DNA of 64,000 nucleotides from Clostridiales bacterium Firm_04 (GTDB lineage Bacteria; Bacillota; Clostridia; Oscillospirales; Ruminococcaceae): assembly GCA_001603005.1 (NCBI GenBank), contig LVAJ01000021.1:1-64000 (forward strand), in the 5' to 3' direction. The notes beneath the pieces were generated by a model that saw only the letters and a program-made list of their open reading frames with translations, searched no databases and was not told the origin of the DNA. This document shows, one piece after another, positions 17,426-26,735 of the stretch; position 1 is the first letter of the stretch, and each line of letters opens with the position of its first letter. The position numbers were made by a program, and so were the translations under genes.

Positions 17426-17692
17426 ATACCAAACGAAAGGAGCTGTACAAATGTTTCCGAAAAAAACACTGTCACAGCGCATGTTCCGCCCGGTACCCAT
17501 TTGTACAGAGCGAATGTGGAAAGCCGGACGATGTTGATGCGCACGACCGAAGCCTACAGAATACCTCCATTCTTTTTGCTGAGAACACCGCGATGTCCCT
17601 CAAAAAAGTTTCATTTGCTTTCATAAAAAGGACGTCGCATCCTTCACGTGTTGATCCGCCTGAGCTTTCATTCGGTTCAGGCGGATTTTTTA
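17426..17692 (+). ncRNA. Short structured transcript with a 28-codon ORF
   Basis: The unit has its own promoter and a strong terminator but no ordinary gene. A 28-codon ORF at 17451-17537 (MFPKKTLSQR...GRC) has a GAAAGGAG ribosome binding site. TGTACAAATG at 17444-17453, which spans the start codon, is perfectly complementary to CATTTGTACA at 17498-17507, so the start codon can be masked by a stem. It may be a small RNA, a regulated small peptide, or both. I do not recognise a known RNA family. Confidence 0.4.
17654..17692 (+). terminator. Strong Rho-independent terminator
   Basis: ATCCGCCTGA/TCAGGCGGAT perfect arms are followed by TTTTTTAT. Confidence 0.85.
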
Positions 17693-17738
17693 TAAAAGCG
17701 GCATGTGAAAATATATCGCGTTAAATTCCTAAAACCTA

Positions 17739-17767
17739 TTGACTCTGTATGAAATATGTGCTATAAT
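17739..17767 (+). promoter_or_regulatory. Promoter of the gamma-glutamyl ligase operon
   Basis: TTGACT (17739-17744), 17 bp, TATAAT (17762-17767). Confidence 0.85.
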
Positions 17768-17823
17768 AAAGCATACCGAATCAGTATGCAAACCGCACGA
17801 TGCTGTTATCAGAGGTGAGAATC

Positions 17824-19206
17824 ATGGATCCTACACTCAGACAAGCAATCTATGACAAATATATCGCACCGACGCAAAAGCAACGACCGGACTGCATCGG
17901 CGTTGAAATTGAAATGCCTGTTGTGAATCTGGCAAATGAACCTGTTGACGAAAAGGTCGCGCTTGCGGCAGCGGAGCAGTTTGCGTCGCATTTCGGATTT
18001 CAGATCACCGGACGGGGCGCAGACGGCAATTTCACTTCCGCGCAGGACAAAGCAACCGGAGATATCCTCTCGTTTGACTGCTGCTATTCCAATCTGGAGC
18101 TGTCCTTCGGCAAGGCACACGATCTGCTGGAAGTCAAGGCGCGCTTTGAAGCATATGCGCGCTTCCTGAACAGCGAACTCGGCAAAAGCGGCTATACCCT
18201 CACCGGAATGGGCATTCACCCGAATGCCAACATCAACCGCAATCAGCCGATCCAGAATGAGCGCTACCGGATGCTCTATCACTATCTGCACTCGTATCCG
18301 CAGCATGCCGATGAGGTCGAAATGCGCTTTCATCAGCGTCCGGATTTCGGCACATTCACAAGCGCATCACAGGTGCAGCTGGACGTCCGCTTCGATGACC
18401 TGACCGATGTCATCAATGTATTCGGTCTGCTGGAGCCGTACAAATCGCTGCTGTTTGCAAATTCCTATCTGCCGGATTATCCGGACTGGCTCTGCGTGCG
18501 GAACATGCTCTGGGAGCGCAGCATGCAGGGGTATAATCCGCACAATGTCGGCATGTTTGAGCAGAACATCACGACGATCGACGAGCTGATCGACTATATC
18601 GGCACACAGTCGATCTACTGCACAATGCGCGGCGGAAAATACATTGATTTCACGCCGGTTCCGGTCGATCAGTATTTTTCGCAGGATACGGTCGAGGGCG
18701 AATACTTTGACGGCGAACGCTATCAGAAAATTGTGTTCACGCCAGAGATCGGGGATCTCGAATATCTGCGCACATTCAAATTTGAGGATCTGACCTTCCG
18801 CGGGACGATCGAATACAGAAGTTCCTGCTGTCAGCCGCTTTCCGAGGCGCTGACCGTTGCTGCATTCCACACCGGACTGAAGGAGCGGCTGCCGGAACTG
18901 AAGGAGCTGCTGGAAAAGGATACTGTGATCTACCGCCACGGCTTCAGCGCGGCAGAACTGCAAAAGCTGCTTTCCAAACGCGAAAAGCCATGTTTTATAC
19001 AGGATGCGCTGATCGAGCACCAGCTCATCCGCATTCTGGATCTGGCATCGGACGGTCTGCAATCGCGCGGACTTCACGAGGAATCTTTGCTTGCACCGCT
19101 CTATGACCGCGCAAAACGGCACAGCAATCCGGCAAATGATATGCTCAGCGGGCTCGAAAGCGGTGTGCCGCTCCGAAGCTATATCGAGCAGTATGCAGCG
19201 ATTTGA
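17824..19206 (+). CDS. Glutamate-cysteine ligase family protein (GCS2-like)
   Basis: The 460-residue protein begins with CIGVEIEMPVVNL, the acidic ATP/metal-binding strand of the glutamate-cysteine ligase superfamily, and continues with NLELSFG, GMGIHPNAN and SASQVQLDV, matching GCS2-type carboxylate-amine ligases. These make a gamma-glutamyl bond to an amine such as cysteine using ATP. The start at 17824 follows AGAGGTGAG. The next gene encodes a second ligase of a different subfamily, so one of the pair may use a substrate other than cysteine. Confidence 0.75.
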   Translation: MDPTLRQAIYDKYIAPTQKQRPDCIGVEIEMPVVNLANEPVDEKVALAAAEQFASHFGFQITGRGADGNFTSAQDKATGDILSFDCCYSNLELSFGKAHDLLEVKARFEAYARFLNSELGKSGYTLTGMGIHPNANINRNQPIQNERYRMLYHYLHSYPQHADEVEMRFHQRPDFGTFTSASQVQLDVRFDDLTDVINVFGLLEPYKSLLFANSYLPDYPDWLCVRNMLWERSMQGYNPHNVGMFEQNITTIDELIDYIGTQSIYCTMRGGKYIDFTPVPVDQYFSQDTVEGEYFDGERYQKIVFTPEIGDLEYLRTFKFEDLTFRGTIEYRSSCCQPLSEALTVAAFHTGLKERLPELKELLEKDTVIYRHGFSAAELQKLLSKREKPCFIQDALIEHQLIRILDLASDGLQSRGLHEESLLAPLYDRAKRHSNPANDMLSGLESGVPLRSYIEQYAAI

Positions 19207-19215
19207 GGTGTGCCT

Positions 19216-20355
19216 ATGAACAGTCATTTTTTTGAAGGAAAATTCGGCATCGAGCGCGAAACGCTCCGCGTGGACAGCTTCGGCAGACTGGCACAGACGC
19301 CGCATCCGTTCGGCGATGATCCGCATATTACAAGAGATTTCTGCGAAAATCAGATCGAGCTGGTCACGCCGCCCTGCGAAAGCATTGATGAAGCGCTCGC
19401 TGCACTCGGTGCGCTCGATGCAAATGTGCGGGCTGTCCTCGCAGAACAGGGCGAGCATCTCTGGCTGTACAGCAATCCGCCGCATATTGAAAGCGAGGAT
19501 GAAATTCCGATCGCGGCGTTTCGCGGCAGGCATTCTTCCAAGCGGCTGTACCGCGAATATCTGGAACAGAAATACGGCAAAAAGCTGATGCTGTTTTCCG
19601 GCATTCACTTCAATTTCTCGTTTTCCGAAGCATGTCTGCACGCGCTGAATCCGCAAAATGAAGATCCAAACCGCTTTCGCGACGCGCTTTATCTGCGGCT
19701 CTATAAGCAGCTCATGCGGCACAGCTGGCTGCTTGTCATGCTGACGGCTGCAAGTCCTTACTATGATGCATCGCTCGATCAATCCGGCGAACGCGGCATC
19801 ATCAAGAGCCCGTATGCTTCCATGCGAAACAGCGTGCGCGGCTATTGGAATCAATCGCTGCCGGTGCTCGATCACCGGAATCTGCAAAGCTTCACGGACA
19901 GCATCCGGACATATATCCGCAGCGGATCGCTGCATTCGGCGAGTGAATTGTATCTGCCGGTCCGTCTGAAACCGCGCGGCGTCAACGCGCTGGAAAGTCT
20001 CGCCGAAAACGGCGTTGACCATATCGAACTGCGCATGTTTGACCTGAATCCTGCTGTGCCGCTCGGCATAGATGCGCGCGATCTGCAATTTGCGCATCTG
20101 CTGATGCTGTATCTGCTTTCGCTGCCGGATTTTGATTTTACGCCGGATTTGCAGATGCAGGCGGTCAGCGCGCATCAAAATGCAGCGCTGCTCGAACCGG
20201 ATGCCGCGCTGACGGAACAGGCTGACGAGATCCTGCATAAAATGGAAGTGTATTTTTCTGAATATGAAGATGCACGGAATGTCATTGCATTTGAGACAAA
20301 CAAACGGAATCAGCCGCAGACATACAGCAATGCCTGCTGCTGTATCAGCAGATGA
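19216..20355 (+). CDS. gshA: Glutamate-cysteine ligase, GshA type
   Basis: The 379-residue protein opens with FGIERETLRVDSFGRLAQTPHP and ENQIELVTP, hallmarks of the proteobacterial-type GshA domain, and retains SGIHFNFSF and the RPxx-like sugar/Mg loop region. It is shorter than E. coli GshA (about 518) and close to the GshA part of GshAB fusions, without the ATP-grasp glutathione synthetase half. Expected product: gamma-glutamylcysteine. No glutathione synthetase is present in the window. Start at 19216, 5 bp after GAGGTG. Confidence 0.82.
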   Translation: MNSHFFEGKFGIERETLRVDSFGRLAQTPHPFGDDPHITRDFCENQIELVTPPCESIDEALAALGALDANVRAVLAEQGEHLWLYSNPPHIESEDEIPIAAFRGRHSSKRLYREYLEQKYGKKLMLFSGIHFNFSFSEACLHALNPQNEDPNRFRDALYLRLYKQLMRHSWLLVMLTAASPYYDASLDQSGERGIIKSPYASMRNSVRGYWNQSLPVLDHRNLQSFTDSIRTYIRSGSLHSASELYLPVRLKPRGVNALESLAENGVDHIELRMFDLNPAVPLGIDARDLQFAHLLMLYLLSLPDFDFTPDLQMQAVSAHQNAALLEPDAALTEQADEILHKMEVYFSEYEDARNVIAFETNKRNQPQTYSNACCCISR

Positions 20356-20370
20356 AGGAAGGTGGGAAAT

Positions 20371-21129
20371 ATGTGCGAGCTGCTCGGCTTCACAGCATCC
20401 AAAAAGACAGATATTTCTGCGTATCTGAAAGCATTTTATGCGCACAGCGTGACAAATCCGCACGGCTGGGGCATGATGTATGAGGATGGTGTCAGAGTCA
20501 TTCTGCGCGAAGCCGTCAGCGCAAACAGCAGCACATTTCTCGCTGATTTCATTGATTCGATGCAGCCGCAGAACATGCTGCTTGCGCATATCCGATATGC
20601 GACGGTCGGCGCGGTCAGAGAGGAAAACTGTCACCCGTTCAGCGGCATGGACGATTCCGGCAGAGAGTGGACGATGATCCACAACGGCACGATATTTCAC
20701 GGTGAACACAATTACCGCTATGCCGCGCAGCAGCAGGGCGACACCGATTCCGAGCGCTTTTTCCTCTCCATGATGGACGCGGTCAATCATCAGCTTTCCG
20801 GCGGCATCCCGACAGACCGCGAGCGCTTTGAAGCGATCAACCGGTTCATTGCCGACCATGCGCCGCGCAATAAGCTGAATCTGATGATCTATGACGGCGA
20901 TCTGCTCTATGTCCACAAAAATCTGAAAAATACGCTGTGCTTCAAGCGATTGGAAAACGGGATCTTGTTCTCGACCAAACCGCTTGACAGCGGTGTCTGG
21001 GTGCCGTTCCCGATGACACAGGTCATTGCATACCGGAACGGACAGGAAGTTTTCCGCGGTGACCGGCACAAGGGCGTTTTTGAGCCGCCGCTGGATTATA
21101 TTACCGTCAACGATGCGATGTATATATGA
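20371..21129 (+). CDS. Class II glutamine amidotransferase domain protein (EgtC/YafJ-like)
   Basis: The 252-residue protein starts MCELLGF, so Cys2 becomes the N-terminal nucleophile after Met removal; this fixes the start at 20371 rather than 20362. Motifs NPHGWGMMYEDG, AHIRYATVG, CHPF and HNGTIF fit stand-alone class II amidotransferase/amidohydrolases such as EgtC, which removes gamma-glutamate from a sulfur intermediate. Placed behind two gamma-glutamyl ligase genes, it probably hydrolyses a gamma-glutamyl compound they make. No ergothioneine synthase (EgtB/D/E) gene is nearby. Confidence 0.82.
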   Translation: MCELLGFTASKKTDISAYLKAFYAHSVTNPHGWGMMYEDGVRVILREAVSANSSTFLADFIDSMQPQNMLLAHIRYATVGAVREENCHPFSGMDDSGREWTMIHNGTIFHGEHNYRYAAQQQGDTDSERFFLSMMDAVNHQLSGGIPTDRERFEAINRFIADHAPRNKLNLMIYDGDLLYVHKNLKNTLCFKRLENGILFSTKPLDSGVWVPFPMTQVIAYRNGQEVFRGDRHKGVFEPPLDYITVNDAMYI

Positions 21130-21182
21130 GCACGCTGTTCCTGTCTGCGGCAAACTGCATCAAAAAATGCATAAAAATGGAT

Positions 21183-21218
21183 CGCCGTCTGCAACAAATA
21201 ACGCAGACGGCGGTTTCT
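21183..21218. terminator. Bidirectional terminator, recurrent CGCCGTCTGC element
   Basis: CGCCGTCTGC/GCAGACGGCG perfect arms, then TTTCTCAATATTCACTTTCC, a variant of the tail at the AbrB-like genes. It sits between the convergent amidotransferase and ABC permease genes. Confidence 0.7.
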
Positions 21219-21240
21219 CAATATTCACTTTCCGAAGAAG

Positions 21241-22281
21241 CTATTTTTTCTTTTCAGCGGCAGCACATGTACCGCACAGCAGCAGACCTGTTTTCAAAAG
21301 CAGAAAGAAAATCAGAAATCCGGTATCAACGCCGGAGAGTGTTTTGGCGGCAGAAAGTCCGGAAAGTGCGCTGTATAATGAAAATACCGGAAACACGCTG
21401 ATTTTTGAGGCAAGGATCGCACTGCATCCGATCAAAACCGCCCATGCCGTAATTGCAGCAGGCTCTTTGCGGATCAGTACAGAAAGCAGGCAGAGCAGCA
21501 GTGCTGCCGCAGGTGCAGCCAGAATCCGGATGATGCCGAACAGGATCATGCAGCCGGAAATACTGCTTTTGATCGTGCAGGATCCAAACCCGGTCAGGCT
21601 TTGTACCGGCACAGCCAGTGTTCCGAAATCCCAGCGAACGGAAAAGATCCCCCATTGCAGCAGCGTACACAGCAGCATCAATGCAGCGGAAACCGAGCAG
21701 GCAGTCAGCAGTTTTGCAAGTGTGATCCGTTTTTGCCCTGTGATCGTCGGGAATAAGATCTGTTCCATACCGCAGTTAGCATCACCGAGCATCAGAAGCG
21801 GAAGCAGCAGTGCCATGCCGATCAGTGCCGCCCAGTTCATACCGAATTTCTGAAAATATTCTGTTGCTTCAATATCATAGGTCATTTCAGGCGCGTATTC
21901 TTTGCAGGCGGAAAGCTGTGCATATTTATTCTGGATCTCATTGAGTGCCGCGGTTTTCAGGTTTGCAAGCATCATTTTCTGATTTTGTTCCCGCATTTCC
22001 TCGGAAGAAAGCTCCTCGTATTCCATTTTGTATTCACCGAGCCGCTCTGAAACAACCAGCGATGCATGTATAATGCGTTCGGTTTCTTTGGAATACGGCC
22101 CTGCATAAAGTTCCGCATATTCTTTATAAAGCTGCGTGTCGAAGCTGTAATACTGATACGGTTTTGCAAAGCAGGCAATTCCGATTTGCAGCAGAACAGT
22201 GCAAAGCAGGATCAGCCAGCCTTTTCTTGCAAAGAGCAGTTTTTTCATTTCATATTGATATGCGGCTGCTGTTCTGCTCAT
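21241..22281 (-). CDS. ABC-2-type transporter permease
   Basis: A 346-residue membrane protein with a short cytoplasmic N-terminus (YEMKKLLFARKGW), a first helix, a roughly 120-residue external loop and five further helices, the usual ABC-2 permease plan. It overlaps the ATPase gene by ATGA and is the last gene of a five-gene operon. It likely forms a transmembrane half together with the permease at 23158. The substrate is unknown. Confidence 0.78.
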   Translation of the reverse strand: MSRTAAAYQYEMKKLLFARKGWLILLCTVLLQIGIACFAKPYQYYSFDTQLYKEYAELYAGPYSKETERIIHASLVVSERLGEYKMEYEELSSEEMREQNQKMMLANLKTAALNEIQNKYAQLSACKEYAPEMTYDIEATEYFQKFGMNWAALIGMALLLPLLMLGDANCGMEQILFPTITGQKRITLAKLLTACSVSAALMLLCTLLQWGIFSVRWDFGTLAVPVQSLTGFGSCTIKSSISGCMILFGIIRILAAPAAALLLCLLSVLIRKEPAAITAWAVLIGCSAILASKISVFPVFSLYSALSGLSAAKTLSGVDTGFLIFFLLLKTGLLLCGTCAAAEKKK

Positions 22282-23144
22282 GATGCATCGTCTCCGAACA
22301 TATAAAGATACACATCTTCCAGCAAAGGCTTGCAGGAAACTGCGTCCGGATGCGGCTTCGTATCATTCACGATGCGAACCGCTGTCTGCATATTCCGGCT
22401 GACCAGACTGGAACGCGGATATTCGTCCAGCAGATGTTCGATTCCGTCCTGATCCGGCAGAACCTCCCAGACCTTTCCCTGCATTTCTTCGACCAACTCC
22501 GGGATTGCCGCCTTTTTCAGCAGCTTTCCGTGGTGGATCAGCAAAATCTCTTTTGCGATCGTTTCGATATCCGAAACAATATGTGTGCAGAAGATCACCG
22601 TGATCTGATCGGAAAGCCGGCGCACCATGTTACGGAAGCGCACGCGCTCTTTCGGATCCAGTCCGGCGGTCGGTTCATCTAAGATCAGAATTTTCGGATC
22701 GTTGATCAGTGCCTGTGCAAGTCCGAGACGCTGACGCATACCGCCGGAAAAGCTTCCGATCTTTGCATCCTTCTTCTCTGTCAGATTGACAGATTCGAGC
22801 AGCTTCAGGCAGCGCTTTTCCGCATCCTTCCGCGGGATTCCCTTCATCTGTGCCATATAGCGCATCAGATCCATTGCGGTGAAATTCGGGTAGAATCCCG
22901 GATACTGCGGCATATAGCCGATGATATCGCGGAATTTATCGTCCATTTTGCTGATATCAGTGCCGTCATAATAAATACATCCGTTTGTCGGGGCGATCAG
23001 TCCGACAAGAATATTCATCATCGTGGATTTGCCTGCGCCGTTCGGACCGAGAAGCGCATAAATGCCGCTTTCCAGATCAACCGTGAACCGGTCCAGCGCA
23101 GTGAAATTTCCGTATTGCTTCGTGAGTTCTTTGAATTGTAGCAT
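22278..23144 (-). CDS. ABC transporter ATPase (ABC-2 partner)
   Basis: The 288-residue ATPase has Walker A GPNGAGKST, Q-loop YMPQYPGF, signature FSGGMRQRLGLAQAL, Walker B ILILDEPTAGLDP and switch His in FCTHIVSD, with a C-terminal extension typical of drug/antibiotic exporters. Start at 23144 after GGCGGGGAATCT. It lies between two permease genes and energises the pair. Confidence 0.9.
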   Translation of the reverse strand: MLQFKELTKQYGNFTALDRFTVDLESGIYALLGPNGAGKSTMMNILVGLIAPTNGCIYYDGTDISKMDDKFRDIIGYMPQYPGFYPNFTAMDLMRYMAQMKGIPRKDAEKRCLKLLESVNLTEKKDAKIGSFSGGMRQRLGLAQALINDPKILILDEPTAGLDPKERVRFRNMVRRLSDQITVIFCTHIVSDIETIAKEILLIHHGKLLKKAAIPELVEEMQGKVWEVLPDQDGIEHLLDEYPRSSLVSRNMQTAVRIVNDTKPHPDAVSCKPLLEDVYLYMFGDDAS

Positions 23145-23157
23145 AGATTCCCCGCCT

Positions 23158-24300
23158 TCAAATTCTTCTGTGCCGGGTGTCTCTCGTCCAGAATGCATAG
23201 GCAGCAGACAGCAGAAACGCCGTCAGCAGGCAAGTGCAGAGAACGGAAAGCAAAAACTGCCCGATCGGAAAACCGAATACATTCACGGTGTTATATTCCG
23301 TAAGATAATTGCTTAAATAGGAGAGCTGCATGATTCCAAGCCTGTTCTGAACAGTCTGAACCGCCGGCACATTTTCAAAAAGTTTTGCGATCAGGATCGG
23401 AACTGCTGCCGTAATACCGGAAAACACAAAGACGGTCACGTTCTTTTTGCAGAAACAGGAAACCAGTGCAGTCAATGCCAGAACAAACGCCCCGATCACA
23501 GCACGCATGGCAAAAACCAGAAGCGCGTAATCTAAAAATGTCAGCGCATACGGACAATTCCGGAACAATGCGCTGCTTTGCAATGCCGCAGACAGCATAC
23601 GGATATTCATACCGTGCCAGAACCAGCTCAGCAGAAACGTAAATGCAGTGTAGAGAAATGCAAACAGTACCACGCAAAGCAGTCCGCCGCAGATTTTTTT
23701 CCGGAACAATCCTGCTTTTCCTTTTTTGGAGCTGAACAGGATCTGATACATTCCGGATTCATATTCCGCAGAGAACAGCGGAGAAAGCATCGTACATAAT
23801 ACTAAGAGATAGAGGTAGTGAAAATAGCCGCCCTGTTCCAGCAGCAGCAGAAAATATTCCATAGATGAAGCATCTGCGAGCTTATAATTCCGCACACGGT
23901 TATACAGTTTGATTGCGTGCGCAAGATCACGCCTTGCAAAATCACTGTCTGCCGTGTTCATTTCGTTATACATCTGACGGATTACATTCGGATCATTTTT
24001 ATTTGCAGAAATAAAATCCTTCGCCAGATCTCTCATATGATACAGTACCCGCCAGTCATGGTAATGGGAAGAATTGATATCAGAAGCGCTGCTGCCGAGC
24101 TGTTCCAGTTCACGTTCGATCAGCGGAAGCGCTTCTTCCGGCGAATAATCATAATAAGCAGCGGTTTTTTGGCTGTTTGATCCGGCATCGGCAAGTGAAG
24201 AACGGTCGCGCAGCACAAGCAGCAGAATTGCAAGCAGCGTTAATCCGAGTACGATCCAAAGTTCTTTTCGCTGAAACAGTTTTTTCAATTCATAGATCAC
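23158..24300 (-). CDS. ABC-2-type transporter permease with large external loop
   Basis: The 380-residue membrane protein (start GTG at 24300) has an N-terminal helix after ELKKLFQRKELW, a 130-residue external segment and five or six later helices. The GTGA overlap with the upstream gene shows tight coupling. Together with the permease at 21241 and the ATPase at 22278 it makes a complete exporter. Confidence 0.78.
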   Translation of the reverse strand: MIYELKKLFQRKELWIVLGLTLLAILLLVLRDRSSLADAGSNSQKTAAYYDYSPEEALPLIERELEQLGSSASDINSSHYHDWRVLYHMRDLAKDFISANKNDPNVIRQMYNEMNTADSDFARRDLAHAIKLYNRVRNYKLADASSMEYFLLLLEQGGYFHYLYLLVLCTMLSPLFSAEYESGMYQILFSSKKGKAGLFRKKICGGLLCVVLFAFLYTAFTFLLSWFWHGMNIRMLSAALQSSALFRNCPYALTFLDYALLVFAMRAVIGAFVLALTALVSCFCKKNVTVFVFSGITAAVPILIAKLFENVPAVQTVQNRLGIMQLSYLSNYLTEYNTVNVFGFPIGQFLLSVLCTCLLTAFLLSAAYAFWTRDTRHRRI

Positions 24301-25436
24301 GGCAATACCGCCTTTCCGTTCCGGTCATACAGCCCGATCTCGCCGGATTCTCCGGAAGGCGCTGCCGGTACAGTGAGCAGCAGATCCCGCACAGCCGCAG
24401 CAGGTACCTGCGGCAATGCCGGAAGCTCCGTTACACTGCCGTCATCCAGATCCATACAGCGCACGATCCCGTCCAGATGATAGTAAAGCCGGTTATCTGT
24501 CAAAAGGCAGGCATACGGTGATTCCTTTGAGAGTTTGTCCGTCTTTGTGATCTCGGTCAGCGTTCCCGCCGCCGGATCATAGGCGTAAATTGCCTCTTTA
24601 TACGGAAAATAGACATTTCCTGCATAGGCGTACCAAACAAACGGATAATCATAATATAAAACAGAGGATTTTTTCCGTGAAGGCAGCAAGCCTTTCAGAA
24701 CATTCCGCTGTGTCTTTCCGGTCGTCAGCGAATAGCAGCAAACATTGCCGTTCATGTCAAGCCAGCAGAGTGATTCGCCGGTCAGCAGCGGATTATACAT
24801 ATCGTTTGCGATGAAATAGCCGCGGTCATGCATTTCACTGTCATACAGATGCATCTCACCGTTGTAGCCGATCATGAGCAGATCATCCCGCAGGCGCATG
24901 GCGGTTCCGTCGTTCATGTACGTTGCATATTTTCCGCCTAATCCTGCACTGTCCGAAACCGCCTGATAATACGGCAGATCAAGCAGCAGCTTCCTGCTGT
25001 CAGTCAACGGATCCCAGAAAAAGATCTGAAACAGATCTTCTGTCTTAAAAGATGTAATAAAGCCGTGATCGGCATAGCTCATCAGTTCCAGCGAAGCATT
25101 CTGTGTCAGCGGATACAGCGGGCAGTCTGTCGAATGATGGGAACAACAGACGCGCTGGCACACAGCAGATGCCTGCCCCGTTTTCAGATCGTATCTGTAA
25201 AGCGCAGAAGTATCGTACTGGAAGCTCGGTATATTTGCAATATAATAGAAGCTCGTATCATCATAGTAAAACCGGAGACTCCGGCATCCGGTCTCACTGA
25301 TCTCTCCGAAGCCGCCGAAGCGGTTCTGACCGGCTGCGGTTCTCCGACCGGAAAATGTGCCGAAAGAAGACAGCAGGCAGAACACAAACAATCCGCAGAA
25401 AACAACGGATAATAAAACAGATTTGATGTGCAGCAT
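24297..25436 (-). CDS. Secreted beta-propeller-like protein with a Cys/His motif
   Basis: The 379-residue protein has an N-terminal membrane/signal helix and repeated short beta modules (LYRYDLKTGQ, MHLYDSEMHD, CYSLTTGK, IYAYDPAAG, CMDLDDGS) that look like a six- or seven-bladed propeller. After the first module comes CQRVCCSHHSTDCPLYP, a Cys/His cluster typical of a clostridial family found beside ABC-2 exporters. The function is unknown; it may be an extracellular sensor or immunity component of the transporter. Gap to the lipoprotein gene is 6 bp. Confidence 0.65.
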   Translation of the reverse strand: MLHIKSVLLSVVFCGLFVFCLLSSFGTFSGRRTAAGQNRFGGFGEISETGCRSLRFYYDDTSFYYIANIPSFQYDTSALYRYDLKTGQASAVCQRVCCSHHSTDCPLYPLTQNASLELMSYADHGFITSFKTEDLFQIFFWDPLTDSRKLLLDLPYYQAVSDSAGLGGKYATYMNDGTAMRLRDDLLMIGYNGEMHLYDSEMHDRGYFIANDMYNPLLTGESLCWLDMNGNVCCYSLTTGKTQRNVLKGLLPSRKKSSVLYYDYPFVWYAYAGNVYFPYKEAIYAYDPAAGTLTEITKTDKLSKESPYACLLTDNRLYYHLDGIVRCMDLDDGSVTELPALPQVPAAAVRDLLLTVPAAPSGESGEIGLYDRNGKAVLP

Positions 25437-25442
25437 CGTCGG

Positions 25443-26651
25443 TCAGTCCGTAAAATCAGCGTATACGGGAGAAACCGTACTCATATATTGATCAAACATC
25501 AGTTTGTCATTCTGATATTCCAGAAAACAGAACTGGAGAACTGCCTGATCGCCTGCATGAAAATCGGAATCGACCGCAACGGTTTTCAAATAGTCGTGAT
25601 CGGAAAAGGAGAGCATTGCGGCAGTTTTTCCGCCGAAAGCCGGCATCGGTCTGCCGTTGTTCAGCGCAAGGCAGATGCCCGCGCGGTTGCTCGGTCCGAG
25701 GTCATTATTGATGTTCTGAATCGGGAAGCTGAACTTTGTATCCGATTTGAGTGTGACATGGCGGAAGTCATCACCGGTTTTTACCCGATATTTCGGATCA
25801 TAATTATCCAGCGAAGCAATGTAAGTGGTAAGCTGATCCTTGCTTTTGCCGTCCGTCGATTCCGTATTGACGGAAAGCGAGGATTCTGCGGCAAAATCTG
25901 CCGGTGCGTCACCGTCTCTTGCTGCCTCTGCATCCCAGTAGCCCGTAAAACACTGCGGAGAAAGATAAAGCGCACGCTCTGTGCTGTAAGGAACGATCCA
26001 GAACGTCATTTCATTTTCACCTTTCTGAACGGGCACATTTGACATATCAAACGGCAGAACAATGTCAGTATCTACCGGAATATCCATAGTCAGAATACCG
26101 CTGCTGCTCTTTTTTCCGTCAACAGAAAAATCATAAGGCTTTCCGTTGACCGTCAGCAGCATGACGGCAGGAATATTATAATCTGCATCATCCGTATAGG
26201 AGTACATCAATAAATTCAGATCCATTTTTACAATGCCGTTATCAACAGGAAGATTTTCTTTGTCCACCCGTTTCAGGGAGTCGGAATCCGTACATTCCGT
26301 GAAATCCATGAGACTTTGTTCTACGACATCATATCCGTCTAAGCCGGAAGCGGCTTCTTCTGCTGCCATTTTGGTCATAAAATTCCGCAGCGGATATTTG
26401 GAATCGCCTTTGTAATATTCGGAATAATCATCATCTCCGCCGTCCCCGATCTGTTCCGAACTGATTTCGGAATTGTCGGAATCCTGCGGCGTATCTTCTT
26501 CGGAGGATGCACGTTCCTGTTCGTTCTCTGTATTCCGGCTGCTCTCCGTGCTGTCCGGATTATAGAGTGTCTGAGGTGATTCTCCGCAGCCGGAAGCAGT
26601 CAGTGCAAGAGATAATGCAAAAATGATAGCTGATAATTTCAAATATTTCAT
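25443..26651 (-). CDS. Lipoprotein, first gene of the ABC-2 operon
   Basis: The 402-residue lipoprotein (lipobox TASGC) has an acidic Ser/Glu/Asp-rich linker (about 25-80) and a globular part of about 310 residues without a recognised domain. AAGGAG precedes the ATG. It heads the operon lipoprotein, propeller, permease, ATPase, permease. Such a lipoprotein could trap an antimicrobial peptide or substrate at the cell surface. Confidence 0.68.
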   Translation of the reverse strand: MKYLKLSAIIFALSLALTASGCGESPQTLYNPDSTESSRNTENEQERASSEEDTPQDSDNSEISSEQIGDGGDDDYSEYYKGDSKYPLRNFMTKMAAEEAASGLDGYDVVEQSLMDFTECTDSDSLKRVDKENLPVDNGIVKMDLNLLMYSYTDDADYNIPAVMLLTVNGKPYDFSVDGKKSSSGILTMDIPVDTDIVLPFDMSNVPVQKGENEMTFWIVPYSTERALYLSPQCFTGYWDAEAARDGDAPADFAAESSLSVNTESTDGKSKDQLTTYIASLDNYDPKYRVKTGDDFRHVTLKSDTKFSFPIQNINNDLGPSNRAGICLALNNGRPMPAFGGKTAAMLSFSDHDYLKTVAVDSDFHAGDQAVLQFCFLEYQNDKLMFDQYMSTVSPVYADFTD

Positions 26652-26687
26652 GCCAAGGCTCCTTTTGTTTATATATTGTACTTATAT

Positions 26688-26723
26688 AAAAACAAGGCAC
26701 TGCGGAAATAACCGCAGCGCCTT
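26688..26723 (-). terminator. Intercistronic terminator between small peptide and ABC operon
   Basis: On the minus strand AAGGCGCTGCGG and CCGCAGTGCCTT pair (one G-U) and are followed by GTTTTTA. Partial read-through would give high peptide and lower transporter expression. Confidence 0.6.
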
Positions 26724-26735
26724 GCGCTGAACGAA

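Noticed and set aside
18367-21153. A very long open frame on the minus strand (about 928 codons) antisense to the gamma-glutamyl ligase genes
   Set aside because: It is the complement of three well-supported genes; it has no ribosome binding site and its composition (Ile, Arg, His, Cys, Gln rich) is that of a mirror frame.
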